DNA of 45,547 nucleotides from Rhodothermales bacterium (GCA_013002345.1 JABDKH010000305.1:1-45547); one strand, 5' to 3'; numbered from the stretch's first letter, positions 22,354 through 31,875 are shown. The notes: generated by a model from the sequence alone, not told the origin. A program made the numbers and translations.

Positions 22354-24504
22354 ATGCGAATTTTCCAGTCTCGACCACGTTACTTCGTGACAGGCCTGGC
22401 CACACTATTTGTAGCCGTGGTTCTGTCTCAGCCGGCGTCAAGCCAGCACTGGCTCAATCCGGATGATGACAACCGGACCAATAGATCCACGTTTCGACAG
22501 ATCGACGAGTGGCCGGACCCGAACGAGTATCGGAACGCGGCAGGGGCGCCGGGTCCCCGCTATTGGCAGCAGCGAGTCGACTATGTAATCGAGACGTCGC
22601 TCGACACCGTCGATCACGTCGTGTCCGGTTCCGAGCGCATGACGTATCACAACAATTCGCCCGACAACCTACCGTATCTGTGGATTCAGCTCGACCAGAA
22701 TCTGCGCTCAATTGAGCACAGTCGAACCTTCAAGATCGCAGACGCACTGCCGGAATCGATGAGTCCGATGGCTCGCAGATTTCTATCGTACAAGTACAAT
22801 CCGTTTGATGGCGGCTACACGATCTCCAGAGTTCAGGTTGAGGGCGCCGGCGGGCGTATGGTGGACGCCGATTATCATATTCGCGGCACAATCATGAAGG
22901 TGAAACTGAAGTCACCGGTTGAGTCAGGCGGCTCTACCGCGATTGAGATCGACTGGTCGTTTCCCGTGCCAACCACGATGGCGCGTGGAGCGAGAGAGGA
23001 GGTGGGTGATGGATGGCTGTATGAGGTTGCGCAGTGGTTCCCGCGTGCCAATGTTTACGACGACGTCAACGGGTGGCAGACCGACCAATTTCTGGGCCGA
23101 GGGGAGTTCTATCTCAACTTCGGCAACTACGACGTGAGTATTACTGTACCGTTTGATCATATCGTAGACGCTACGGGCGTGCTTCAGAATCCGGAAGACG
23201 TGTTGACGAGTGAGCAGCGACGCAGATTGAAGAACGCGTACGAGTCCGACGAGCCGGTCTTTATCGTCCGGCCTGAGGAAGTGATGACATCGAAATCTCG
23301 ACCAGCGACTTCCGGCATGTTGACATGGCACTTCAAGGCGGAGAATGTTCGGGACTTTGCCTGGGTATCGTCGAAAGCGTATGTGTGGGATGCAGCCGGA
23401 TTCAGGTACAATGCAGATGAGGAGCCGATAGCGATCCACTCGCTGTATCCACGTGAGGCGATGCCTCTCTGGGACAAGGTGTCGACGCGAGCGGTCCTTC
23501 AGACCATGAGGACCTACGGCCGGATGTCTCTTAAGTACCCCTATCCCAAAGCCACTAACGTCCATGGGCCGGTGTTTGGGATGGAGTACCCGATGATTGC
23601 GTTTTGCGGAGCGAGGCCCTCGCCGGACGGTTCGTACACGGATGGACTGGAGCGAGCGCTGATTTCGGTGACGATCCACGAGGTTGGTCACAACTGGTTC
23701 CCGATGATCGTGGCGTCGGACGAACGCAAGTGGACCTGGATGGATGAGGGGCTCAACTCATTCCTCCAGTACTACGGCGAGCAGGACTACGCGCGCTTCT
23801 ATGCGGGCGACGCCTGGACGCAAACGGACGATGGTAGTTATCCGAGTCGCCGCGGGCCGGGCGAGAGAATCGTCGATTACATGCGTGATCCGGACCAGGT
23901 GCCGATCATGACGCAGTCCGACCTGATCCATAAGGACTTTGGAGAAAACGGGTATGCTAAACCCGCCACGGGGCTCGTCATCCTCCGGGAGCAGATCGTG
24001 GGACCGGAGATCTTCGACGAAGCGTTCCGAGAGTATTCGGAGAGATGGGCTTTCAAGCATCCACAGCCTGCGGACTTCTTTCGCAGCATTGAGGAGGGTA
24101 CCGGGGAGTACCTCGCATGGTTCTGGAGGGGGTGGTTCTACACCACTCACGCCAACGATCAGGCGATCATGTCGGTGACCGCACAGCCCGCGGATTCACT
24201 TGTGGGGAGCGTCGATTACGGCAAATCGTACTATCGCCTTCAGGTTGAAAACAAAGGAGGACTGCTAATGCCTCTCCATATCCAGGTGACCTACGACGAC
24301 GACTCGGAGGAGCTCTTTGAATTGCCGGCCGATGCGTGGCGCGCAAACGAGAAGACGTTCACGAAGGGCTTTTTCAGTGATCGAAACGTCGTGCGCGTCG
24401 AGCTTGATCCGAAGCATGCATTCGCGGATATCGATCGAGAGAATAACGTGTGGTCGGCGCCCGCGATTCGAGAAGGCGAGCAGACAAACACAACGGGATC
24501 GTGA
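22354..24504 (+). CDS. M1-family zinc metallopeptidase (aminopeptidase N-like), exported
   Basis: The 716-residue protein has a signal peptide (FVAVVLSQPASSQH) starting from the ATG at 22354; an in-frame TTG lies directly before it. The gluzincin active site is complete: HEVGHNWFP (about residues 447-455) with two His ligands and the catalytic Glu, and the downstream WMDEGLN Glu ligand 18-19 residues later. The GxMEN-like substrate motif appears as GMEYPMIAF, so the usual MEN is changed to MEY. That occurs in the large Bacteroidota group of M1 peptidases and may alter exopeptidase specificity. It overlaps the following DUF6702 gene by 4 bases. Confidence 0.93.
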   Translation: MRIFQSRPRYFVTGLATLFVAVVLSQPASSQHWLNPDDDNRTNRSTFRQIDEWPDPNEYRNAAGAPGPRYWQQRVDYVIETSLDTVDHVVSGSERMTYHNNSPDNLPYLWIQLDQNLRSIEHSRTFKIADALPESMSPMARRFLSYKYNPFDGGYTISRVQVEGAGGRMVDADYHIRGTIMKVKLKSPVESGGSTAIEIDWSFPVPTTMARGAREEVGDGWLYEVAQWFPRANVYDDVNGWQTDQFLGRGEFYLNFGNYDVSITVPFDHIVDATGVLQNPEDVLTSEQRRRLKNAYESDEPVFIVRPEEVMTSKSRPATSGMLTWHFKAENVRDFAWVSSKAYVWDAAGFRYNADEEPIAIHSLYPREAMPLWDKVSTRAVLQTMRTYGRMSLKYPYPKATNVHGPVFGMEYPMIAFCGARPSPDGSYTDGLERALISVTIHEVGHNWFPMIVASDERKWTWMDEGLNSFLQYYGEQDYARFYAGDAWTQTDDGSYPSRRGPGERIVDYMRDPDQVPIMTQSDLIHKDFGENGYAKPATGLVILREQIVGPEIFDEAFREYSERWAFKHPQPADFFRSIEEGTGEYLAWFWRGWFYTTHANDQAIMSVTAQPADSLVGSVDYGKSYYRLQVENKGGLLMPLHIQVTYDDDSEELFELPADAWRANEKTFTKGFFSDRNVVRVELDPKHAFADIDRENNVWSAPAIREGEQTNTTGS

Positions 24505-25022
24505 TAAAACGCGTACGGTCCGTCGCTCTGCTGACCGCACTGCTGTCGGTATCGTCAGCCAGTGTCACGCCGCATAAATTCCATGCCACGTACGCACGGA
24601 TGGCGGTGGAGGATGGCGTAGCGGCGTGTGAGATCCGGTTCTTCAAACACGACCTTGAAGATGCAATAACAAAGCACCACAAGCTTGCCGGTTATTCGCT
24701 ATCGCCTGAGCTCGAGCAGGATTCGCTGTTTGTTACCTACCTGAACCGGACGTTCACGGTCATGCTCAACGATACGCTGGCAACCGCATCACTGGCAGGA
24801 AGCGGAGAGGAAACCGTCGGTCATGAAGAAATGTGGTGGTACCTTGTGACGTACGATGCCGGCGAGACGATAAAGAAACTGTCCGTGACCAATCGACTTC
24901 TCTTTGAGCTTTTTGACGATCAGCGAAATATCCTCAGGCTTCAGCATTTTCCGTCCGCGAAGCGTGAGACTTTCTATTTCGTGTCCGACTCCGACCACCA
25001 TGAAGCGGCCTTTCCTTCGTAA
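24501..25022 (+). CDS. DUF6702-family exported protein
   Basis: The frame opens upstream in the M1 gene, but the GTG at 24501, overlapping the M1 stop as GTGA, gives a 173-residue protein with an N-terminal hydrophobic signal and the family-like mature start PHKFHATYARMAVED. The middle carries FFKHDLEDAI and the C-terminal part ends in SDSDHH. DUF6702 proteins commonly sit directly downstream of M1 peptidases in Bacteroidota, which matches. The molecular role is unknown; translation is probably coupled to the peptidase. Confidence 0.8.
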   Translation: MIKRVRSVALLTALLSVSSASVTPHKFHATYARMAVEDGVAACEIRFFKHDLEDAITKHHKLAGYSLSPELEQDSLFVTYLNRTFTVMLNDTLATASLAGSGEETVGHEEMWWYLVTYDAGETIKKLSVTNRLLFELFDDQRNILRLQHFPSAKRETFYFVSDSDHHEAAFPS

Positions 25023-25026
25023 GTAG

Positions 25027-25953
25027 ATGAAAAGTCAGACCCACAATGCGACTGGCACCCAGGGATCAAACACGGCGAGCAGCCGGGGGTTGAACTCGCC
25101 GGTGCTTAATTATATCTCTGCGTTGAGTGTGGCACTCCTGGTGTTCCTCGTCTCGTGCGCTCCCGCTCGCAGGGCGACGGTCGTCGACCAGGATTCGTCA
25201 GCCGGACACGAAACTCTGAACGCCGCGGTCTGGATGCAGTTGTCGGCTGAGTACGCAGGTTCCGCCCTGCAAGCGTATCGCGTCGCCACGATGCAACTGG
25301 GCGAAGCCTTGAAGGATACGTCGTGGTCGGCGCTGCCTGGCCAACACGGTGCAGGGTCGTTTCAGTCAGCTGTCATACTGGACGTCGATGAAACCGTTCT
25401 CGATAACTCGCCATTTCAGGCAAGGTTGGTTCGTGCAAATCAGACCTTTGCCCGTGATGCGTGGAACGAGTGGGTGCGGGAAGAACGCGCCCTCCCGATT
25501 CCTGGTGCGCTCGACTTCGTCCGGTCGGCTTCGGATGCAGGGGTTCGGGTCTTTTATGTCACGAATCGCTCGTCCGATCTTGAAGAGGCAACACGCAACA
25601 ATCTGATCGCTTACGGATTTCCGGTTGCTGGGGATGTCGACGTGGTGCTAACGCGCGGTGAACTTGCGGCATGGACGGGAGACAAGTCGAGTCGTCGAGA
25701 CTTCGTGGCAAAGGACCACCGTATTCTGCTGCTGGTAGGGGATGACCTCAACGACTTCGTTGTTGCGGACGGAGTGTCGAGCGAGGGTCGGTCGGCTCTG
25801 GTCGACCAGAACGCGGCATACTGGGGAAGCAGATGGATTGTCCTTCCGAATCCGGTTTATGGGTCGTGGGAGCGGACGGTCAATCAGGAAGGCGCAGCCC
25901 GCAGCCGCAGCGAACAGATCCGGGCAAAATCGGAGGCCCTCCGCACGCAGTAG
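25027..25953 (+). CDS. Acid phosphatase lipoprotein, e(P4)/class C HAD family
   Basis: A 308-residue HAD-superfamily phosphatase. A hydrophobic segment ends in the lipobox LVSC (Cys near residue 44), so it is a lipoprotein with an unusually long N-region of about 30 residues before the hydrophobic core. The class C signature ILDVDETVLDNS supplies the DxDxT nucleophile motif, YVTNRS motif II and LLLVGDDLNDF motif III/IV. The AVWMQLSAEY segment and the C-terminal LPNPVYGSWE are typical of the e(P4) group, which dephosphorylates nucleotides such as NMN in the periplasm. It converges on the minus-strand permease with only 7 bases between stop codons. Confidence 0.93.
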   Translation: MKSQTHNATGTQGSNTASSRGLNSPVLNYISALSVALLVFLVSCAPARRATVVDQDSSAGHETLNAAVWMQLSAEYAGSALQAYRVATMQLGEALKDTSWSALPGQHGAGSFQSAVILDVDETVLDNSPFQARLVRANQTFARDAWNEWVREERALPIPGALDFVRSASDAGVRVFYVTNRSSDLEEATRNNLIAYGFPVAGDVDVVLTRGELAAWTGDKSSRRDFVAKDHRILLLVGDDLNDFVVADGVSSEGRSALVDQNAAYWGSRWIVLPNPVYGSWERTVNQEGAARSRSEQIRAKSEALRTQ

Positions 25954-25960
25954 GCGTTTC

Positions 25961-26770
25961 CTACGCTTTTCCCGCGACGCCTCGAGCGACGCCCATGCCG
26001 ACCACAAAAACTGCGGCCTGGGTCAGGATTATCGTCGCGCCGCTGGGCACGTCAGCATAGAAGGAAGTCACCAGGCCGGCGACCGCGGTCAGGATGCCGA
26101 TGGCAACGGCAACGAGTGTGGTGTTCACAAATCGACGTGTGAGCAGCCGGGCGGACGCAGCAGGAAGCACCAGAAACGCGGCGACGAGGAGCACGCCGAC
26201 CACCTTGACGGTAACGACTACCGTTACCGCAAGCAGAACAGAAAGAACGTAGTCGTCTCTGGCAACATTCAACCGGTCCGACGTCGCGAGCTCGGAGTCA
26301 AATGTGGCGTACGCCCATCGCGCCCACAGCGGGTACGATATCACACAGGTCACGACGAGTCCTCCGGAAAGCCACAGGTCTGTGCGGGACACCATGAGTA
26401 TCGAGCCGAACAGGTAGGAGAAGGCATCGACCGTGTAATCATCGCGAAGGGTGATGAATATGATTCCCAGAGCCATCGCGACGGCGAAGAAAATCCCGAC
26501 AGCTGTGTCGCCCGATAGTATCGTTCGGTCGCGTACCCAGTTGATCGCGATTGCCACAGCTATCGTGAACGGGATCGCCACCCACAACGGATCTGTTTGC
26601 AGGAGGAGCCCGAGGGCAACGCCGCCGAATGCAGCGTGGGCGAGGCCGCTTCCGAGGAAACTCAGCCTCCGCTGCACGACGAACACACCAAGGTAGCTGC
26701 TGAGAGCAGCTACCAGCACGCCCGCGATAAGGGCACGCTGCATGAACGGAAGTGACAGCATCTCTGACAT
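25961..26770 (-). CDS. Metal ABC transporter permease (ABC-3/ZnuB family), second system
   Basis: The open frame extends upstream into the ATPase gene, but the ATG at 26770, 1 base after the ATPase stop, gives a 269-residue ABC-3 permease. Landmarks are YLGVFVVQRRLSFLGSGLAHAAFGG near residues 26-50 and the later VGVLLVAAFLVLPAASARLLTR. About eight transmembrane helices are expected. It is the last gene of the minus-strand operon: binding lipoprotein, ATPase, permease. A 258-codon antisense frame over it is not a gene. Confidence 0.94.
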   Translation of the reverse strand: MSEMLSLPFMQRALIAGVLVAALSSYLGVFVVQRRLSFLGSGLAHAAFGGVALGLLLQTDPLWVAIPFTIAVAIAINWVRDRTILSGDTAVGIFFAVAMALGIIFITLRDDYTVDAFSYLFGSILMVSRTDLWLSGGLVVTCVISYPLWARWAYATFDSELATSDRLNVARDDYVLSVLLAVTVVVTVKVVGVLLVAAFLVLPAASARLLTRRFVNTTLVAVAIGILTAVAGLVTSFYADVPSGATIILTQAAVFVVGMGVARGVAGKA

Positions 26771-26771
26771 G

Positions 26772-27515
26772 TCAATCGCTCCCGTAGATCGAATGGGCGT
26801 GCCCAACATGACCGAACGCTTCCCGCAGTCTGTCTTCTGACAGGGCCACGTCCGGCGGGCCATATGCGATTTGCTCACTCTTAAGGAGCAGGATGTTCGT
26901 CGCATGATGGAACGCAGCTTCCCAATCGTGTGTGACCATGATAATTGTGAGCCCCTGGGTGGAGCGGTACCCATCCAGGACCTCATAGAGGTCGGCTTCG
27001 CCTCGCACGTCCACACCTGTCGCGGGCTCGTCCAGCAGGAGAAGCCGTGGCTCGCGTACCAGGCCGCGTGCAAGGTACACGCGCTGAAGTTCACCGCCGG
27101 AGAGTGATCCAATCCGCTTGCTCGCAAGGTGATCGGCACCCACCATTCGGAGGGCCTCGAGTGCGCGGTTCCTGTCGTCGGTTCTTAGTCGCGCCGGCCA
27201 GCGACCACGGAGTCCGTTGATGACGAGATCTATCGACAACGCAGGGAAAGTCCGGTCGAAGGTCTTGATCTGCGGCACATAACCCATCATCTGCGGGTCA
27301 ACCTGACCCGGCTTCTGGTCAAACACGTGAAGCACGCCCCCGGACACTGGGCGAATACCAAGCAGCGACTTGATGAACGTCGACTTGCCCGAGCCGTTCG
27401 GTCCGAGCACGGCGACGAAATCTCCAGCCGACACGGTCATCGATACGTTTCGAAGTGCGAAGTGCTCGCCGATCTTGACGTCGACGCTCCGTGCTTCCAC
27501 TACGAGGTCGCTCAT
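26772..27515 (-). CDS. Metal ABC transporter ATP-binding protein (ZnuC family)
   Basis: The ATPase has 247 residues. Walker A is GPNGSGKST (about residues 38-46), the signature motif is LSGGELQRV, Walker B is LLLLDEP followed by ATGVD, and the switch His is in VTHDW. The start ATG overlaps the binding-protein stop by 4 bases (ATGA), indicating coupled translation. This is the only metal-type ABC ATPase in the window, so besides its own permease it may also energise the permease at 21297-22124. Confidence 0.96.
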   Translation of the reverse strand: MSDLVVEARSVDVKIGEHFALRNVSMTVSAGDFVAVLGPNGSGKSTFIKSLLGIRPVSGGVLHVFDQKPGQVDPQMMGYVPQIKTFDRTFPALSIDLVINGLRGRWPARLRTDDRNRALEALRMVGADHLASKRIGSLSGGELQRVYLARGLVREPRLLLLDEPATGVDVRGEADLYEVLDGYRSTQGLTIIMVTHDWEAAFHHATNILLLKSEQIAYGPPDVALSEDRLREAFGHVGHAHSIYGSD

Positions 27516-28396
27516 CGGATCACCTCCAGCAGTCTGGAGGCGTTGTATCCAAGTACTTCGCCGTACGTCATGCGCCCGTCCGTTCCACCCACTACATCCA
27601 GTCCGATCAATCCGATCCCCGCCGACTCTGCTACCGTTCGGGCCGCGCGTGACGGCTCACTTGTCTCCGTCAGGACGGCGAGGGCTCCAGTAGAAGATAC
27701 CGACTCAAGGATCCGTGACAACGTGCGAGGAGAGGGCTCAAGGCCGCTGGATCCCGCCTCGATGCTTGTCGTCTCCAGCGCATATCGTGTTGCGAAGTAC
27801 TCCAGGAACGCGTGTGAGACGACAAAACTGGCTCCGCGGAGAGCGGACAGGTCTCGTGCAAGCGTTGCGTTCAGGCTGTCGAGATCAGCGTGGAACGCCG
27901 TGGCATTAGCTCGGAATGCTTCGCAGTGATCGGGTTCGAGTGCGCAGAGTGTTCCGGACAGCGGATGGGCTATTGCCTGAACCGCGAGTGGATCCATCCA
28001 GAAGTGCGGATTCGGAGCCTCAGAGCCGCGGGGCAGCCAGAGCGAGTCGGGCAGAAGGCCAATCAGAGAAACCTGGGGCAAGTCCTCGAATCGGGTAATC
28101 CATTCATCGAGATTTGGAGCACCGTAAATCAGAATACGTGCATTGGATGCGGCTCTCACCACAGACGGCCGCGGCTCGAACGTGTGCGGTGACTGACCGG
28201 CCGGCAACAGGGACTGGACGTCGAATACGTCGCCGGCAATCTCCTGCACGATGTACGAGAAGACCGGCGTTGTCGCAAAGAGAACATCAGATTGCACCGG
28301 AGATTCTGCACGCTGACACCCGATGCTGCTGACAAGGATGAATACGAAGACCGGCGCTGCGGCGGTGATACGATATGATATGTGTGATCGGTACAC
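27512..28396 (-). CDS. Metal-binding lipoprotein of ABC transporter (ZnuA/TroA family), second system
   Basis: A 294-residue solute-binding protein starting at GTG. The N-terminal hydrophobic stretch ends in SSIGC, a lipobox, so it is lipid-anchored, unlike the soluble homologue at 20319-21284. Ligand candidates are His in SPHTFEPRP, His in NPHFWMDP, His in VSHAFLEYF and Asp in GGTDGRM. It is the first gene of the minus-strand operon and lies divergent from a TonB-dependent receptor across a 258-base control region. Confidence 0.92.
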   Translation of the reverse strand: MYRSHISYRITAAAPVFVFILVSSIGCQRAESPVQSDVLFATTPVFSYIVQEIAGDVFDVQSLLPAGQSPHTFEPRPSVVRAASNARILIYGAPNLDEWITRFEDLPQVSLIGLLPDSLWLPRGSEAPNPHFWMDPLAVQAIAHPLSGTLCALEPDHCEAFRANATAFHADLDSLNATLARDLSALRGASFVVSHAFLEYFATRYALETTSIEAGSSGLEPSPRTLSRILESVSSTGALAVLTETSEPSRAARTVAESAGIGLIGLDVVGGTDGRMTYGEVLGYNASRLLEVIR

Positions 28397-28590
28397 TCTC
28401 TACTTCAAATTGGGCCGCTGCGACATATTTTCGCTTTTGCAGATCGGGACTGATATCGACGCTTCGATCAGAGTTCGAGAGCTATCGTGACGAGTCGAAG
28501 CTAGCCGAGTGCCTCCTTTTCTCACAGTTTGCCCGGAAGAGTTTCAAAGAATTGTCGCGCGCACTCCCGTCCAGGCAGAGAACAAATTTG

Positions 28591-28617
28591 ATAAGGGCGC
28601 CGTCCGACAGCGCTTAT
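28591..28617. promoter_or_regulatory. Inverted repeat upstream of the TonB receptor
   Basis: ATAAGGGCGC (28591-28600) and GCGCTTAT (28610-28617) pair over 8 positions with one bulged G. The element lies 37 bases before the receptor GTG and in the region shared with the divergent metal ABC operon. It could be an operator or an mRNA leader hairpin. It does not resemble a classical Zur box (TGTTATAWTATAACA-type). The rest of 28397-28654 shows no gene I can support. Confidence 0.35.
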
Positions 28618-28654
28618 ATTCGCTGTACCCACAGGCCTGGCCCCAGGATTCATA

Positions 28655-30877
28655 GTGTCCCGACGCCCACTCTATTTCGTCTTAGCGGCTCTGAGCGTTC
28701 TCGGAGTCGGAGACACCGCGCTCGCGCAGCCCGTTCGGCAGGAAGTTGTCGGACAGGTTGTCCGAACTGCAGGCGGGGACCCGGTGAGCGGAGCGAACGT
28801 GATACTTGTCGGAACGCTGTATGGAACGGTCACGGATGAGGCCGGTGTCTTTTCTCTGGGTTTCGTTCCGGCCGGACGATATCAGCTTCGTGTCGTAATG
28901 TCAGGGTTGGCTCTTGTCGAACAGCCGCTGGACATTCCGGCCGATCTCGTGGCTCCTCTCGTCGTCTCTTTGAGGGCGGCCCGATCGCCATTGTCCGAGG
29001 AGCCGTCGAGCGTGGCAGCCGAGTTATTCCGGGCCATGGTTGCAGTCCCATCTCGAGGAGATCCATATCTCGCACAGGACGGCACGGGTGTACAGCGTGT
29101 CGCGGGCGTCGGTGTACGACGCTACAGCTCGGCGTATTCGAATCCTGTCGTTCGGGGCCTGTCGGATGGAAGGACGGAAGATCATACGATGCGACTCCCC
29201 TCGGGAATACTGACCATTCCCGGTGTCGGAAGAATCGATCTGGTGTCGGCGGCGCCGTCGCAGTTGAGAGGCTCGGTTGTGCTTGATCCGGTGTCGACGT
29301 TTCCCGCGACATCGGTCGGGTTTTCGAGGGACCGTCGGACGCCGGAAAATGAGTGGGCACTCGGCGGCAGTGCGGTAGTTGACCTGGGATATCAGACCAA
29401 TCTCAACGCTCTTCGGTCGGGCATATCTGTTGCGAGTCGTAGATCCCGCGCGCAAACACTGGCCTCAGGAAACCTTGCGTCGGGCCAGGATTTTTCGTCC
29501 GGCTCAGGTGCATCCTACGACAGTGCGTTCCGGCATGGGGGTGCTTTTGTAGGCAGTACCGTTGCTCTGTCGGGGCGCTCCGAACTATCGGCATCGGCCC
29601 GGCTGGTTCGCGTGGGCTACGCCGATCTCCCGGGCGGACACCTTGACCTGAGCTCGGCCGACTACACGGGTGGTTCATTGGGGTGGACGTCGATTCCCGA
29701 GGGCCAGCGAATACGTCGCGCGCACGTATCTGTCGGCTGGGCGCAATCCGGAGCAGCACTGTCCGATAGGAGCGCCGGCCGGGTTGCGGCCGACTGGATC
29801 TCGATGGACGCTGACGCGCGCCACTTTCAGGCACTGGCCACGGCGGACATTCAGGCTACCGGGCTCGATCAGCTTCAGGCCGGTGTCGCGATGAGTGCCA
29901 CCTCGTATGATTGGATCGGCTCGCAGGCAGATTCGAGCGCGGGCGGCTTCGTTTCGGAGGTGCCGTGGGAGTCCGAACGACTTCAACTGTCACCGTTCGT
30001 GGCAGGGCGCATCAGCCGCGGTAAGGTTGATCTCAGCTTTGCTGGGCGGGCGACGATCTTTCGCACCCGAACACGGGAGATGCGGGCGGAGCCGCTCGGA
30101 AGTTCCGTGCGTCGAATACGTCCTGCCGTTGCCGCCAATCTAAGTGTACAGGCTAATCGCCGGTGGCGTGTTTCCGGCACGATTTCGGTGCAATCGATCG
30201 AGCCGTCGGCGATGGCGCTGTCGCCTGTGGCACTGCCCGGTATCGAGGGCCTGCCGTCTGCTGCCATTACTGGACGTCTGGACCTGAGCGGAGAGCGGCT
30301 GACCTTCCTCGGTATGCGCCTCGTGCGAGAGACTGACCGCCAGTCAGTCACGCTCCGCTCGTTCGTTTTCGATTCGCGAGGCTATATCACCGCCCGAATC
30401 GACTCGACCGTCGGCGGGTTCGTGCTCGCCAACACGGATGCGAGAATCGGGGGCGTGGAGGTGGCCGTCATGCGAGAAGTGCTGCCGTTCGTTACGGCCT
30501 CCGGCACATTCGCACTGGCGTGGGGTCAGAATCGAACGCTCAAGGAGCCGCTTCCTCTGATCTTCCCGCTGAACGGCCGTCTCAACCTGGAAGCGTCCGC
30601 AGCTCGCGGGCGAATACTTCTTGAGTTGTCGAGCGAATTCGCCGCCCGACAGAATCGTGTAGCCACGTCGCTGAATGAGCCGACCAGCAACGGATACGTC
30701 GCTTTTCACGCCTGGCTCGGTCTGCCGCTGTCGAAAAAGCTAGGACTCAGAACGGGAGTCTTCAATTTGTTTGACACCTCGTACGCCCCTCACGGCCATG
30801 TGTACATTGAGGATCAGGGCGCCAGGCTCGCGGCTCCGGGACGCTCGTGGCTTGTTGCAGCACAATTCCGCTACTAG
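28655..30877 (+). CDS. TonB-dependent receptor with N-terminal CarboxypepD_reg-like domain
   Basis: A 740-residue outer-membrane receptor starting at GTG with a signal peptide (residues 1-24, ending TALAQ). Residues 28-108 form the carboxypeptidase-regulatory-like domain common in Bacteroidota receptors (VVGQVVRTAGGDPVSGANV...GTVTDEAGVF). The plug follows (YSNPVVRGLSDGRTEDH, about 160-180, then IPGVGRIDLVSAAPSQLRGS), then a beta barrel ending in the aromatic QFRY. Being divergent from a zinc/manganese-type ABC operon suggests a metal or metallophore substrate, like ZnuD; this is inference. It converges on the next gene with a 3-base gap. Confidence 0.88.
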   Translation: MSRRPLYFVLAALSVLGVGDTALAQPVRQEVVGQVVRTAGGDPVSGANVILVGTLYGTVTDEAGVFSLGFVPAGRYQLRVVMSGLALVEQPLDIPADLVAPLVVSLRAARSPLSEEPSSVAAELFRAMVAVPSRGDPYLAQDGTGVQRVAGVGVRRYSSAYSNPVVRGLSDGRTEDHTMRLPSGILTIPGVGRIDLVSAAPSQLRGSVVLDPVSTFPATSVGFSRDRRTPENEWALGGSAVVDLGYQTNLNALRSGISVASRRSRAQTLASGNLASGQDFSSGSGASYDSAFRHGGAFVGSTVALSGRSELSASARLVRVGYADLPGGHLDLSSADYTGGSLGWTSIPEGQRIRRAHVSVGWAQSGAALSDRSAGRVAADWISMDADARHFQALATADIQATGLDQLQAGVAMSATSYDWIGSQADSSAGGFVSEVPWESERLQLSPFVAGRISRGKVDLSFAGRATIFRTRTREMRAEPLGSSVRRIRPAVAANLSVQANRRWRVSGTISVQSIEPSAMALSPVALPGIEGLPSAAITGRLDLSGERLTFLGMRLVRETDRQSVTLRSFVFDSRGYITARIDSTVGGFVLANTDARIGGVEVAVMREVLPFVTASGTFALAWGQNRTLKEPLPLIFPLNGRLNLEASAARGRILLELSSEFAARQNRVATSLNEPTSNGYVAFHAWLGLPLSKKLGLRTGVFNLFDTSYAPHGHVYIEDQGARLAAPGRSWLVAAQFRY

Positions 30878-30880
30878 GGT

Positions 30881-31858
30881 TTACCCGATGGCGCGGACGA
30901 TTCGCTCTATCGTTTCCTGAAAAGGCCTGAATGTACAGGCGAGTTCATCCACGGCCTTCTTGTTGCTGTATTCGAAGGTTCGCGACGCTTGAGTTACCGC
31001 CTCTCTGGTAATCAGCGGCCTGAATCGGAACAGTCGGCCGGATGCTTCCATCACGGTGGCCAACACCATGCCCAGCGGCAGTGAGAGTTGCAGCCGAGGG
31101 GGCCGGACCCCGAAGCCTTCAGCAACCATGTCGATGATCGTTCGCCAGCTCAGATTCTCGCCCGACAGGATATAGCGTTCTCCGGTACCGCCCTCGTCCA
31201 TGGCTCGAAGATGGCCGGCCGCCACGTCGAGCACGTCGACGACACCGTTGCCGCCGGTCGGCGCAGCCGGAAGCTGACGTCTTCGAACCTGGTCCACCAA
31301 CTGGCGTGTGTTTTCACCGGGTCGACCAACTCCGAATATCATGGACGGATTGACCATCACCGCATCGAGTCCTTCCGCGATTCCCCGGAAGACTTCCAGT
31401 TCGGCTTTATGCTTGCTTACCCCGTACACGGTGTTAGCCGGAGAGTCCTGCCATTCTGAGTTCTCGTCCATCACCCCCTCCGACCAGTCCGCCCGCCCGA
31501 GTGCAGCAATGCTGGACGTGTGGACCATCCGCTTTACACCGGCATGCAGTGCGGCATCAACGACGTTGCGCGTTCCGTCGACATTGACTCGCATCATGTC
31601 GCGGGTCTCCTTCTTTCCTCCAAAACCGAGGCGGGCCGCAACATGATAGAGCACGTCAACGCCCTGCATCGCCTCATCAACGGACACGCGATCGGTTACA
31701 TCGCCGATCCGGTGATCCACCTTGTCGGCGAGTTCGCCCAGAAGATCCATCGCCGATTTCTCACGACGCAGGATACGGACGGATTCTCCCCTGTTGATAA
31801 GTTCGGAGACCACTGCCGATCCAACCAGTCCGGTGGCTCCAGTCACAAGAGTTGTCAT
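30881..31858 (-). CDS. NAD(P)-dependent extended-SDR epimerase/dehydrogenase
   Basis: The 325-residue protein has the Rossmann nucleotide motif TGATGLVG at residues 6-13, the HVAA block after strand 4 and the YGVSKHK active-site Tyr/Lys near residue 144. That marks it as an atypical/extended SDR of the dihydroflavonol-reductase/3-beta-HSD type. Hopanoid-associated HpnA and sugar-epimerase relatives share the pattern, so the substrate is unclear. The C-terminal half (LSLPLGMVLATVMEASGRLF) has a hydrophobic patch suggesting membrane association. It lies 17 bases after the biotin-carrier gene on the same strand. Confidence 0.85.
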   Translation of the reverse strand: MTTLVTGATGLVGSAVVSELINRGESVRILRREKSAMDLLGELADKVDHRIGDVTDRVSVDEAMQGVDVLYHVAARLGFGGKKETRDMMRVNVDGTRNVVDAALHAGVKRMVHTSSIAALGRADWSEGVMDENSEWQDSPANTVYGVSKHKAELEVFRGIAEGLDAVMVNPSMIFGVGRPGENTRQLVDQVRRRQLPAAPTGGNGVVDVLDVAAGHLRAMDEGGTGERYILSGENLSWRTIIDMVAEGFGVRPPRLQLSLPLGMVLATVMEASGRLFRFRPLITREAVTQASRTFEYSNKKAVDELACTFRPFQETIERIVRAIG

Positions 31859-31875
31859 GGTACCTCAGGGGGTGT

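Noticed and set aside
25742-26518. 258-codon + strand frame over the end of the phosphatase and the minus-strand permease
   Set aside because: It overlaps two real genes. Its highly charged, low-hydrophobicity sequence is typical of an antisense shadow of a membrane protein.
28375-28839. 154-codon + strand frame covering the divergent region before the TonB receptor
   Set aside because: It runs into the receptor gene in another frame, has no family features, and would occupy the control region.
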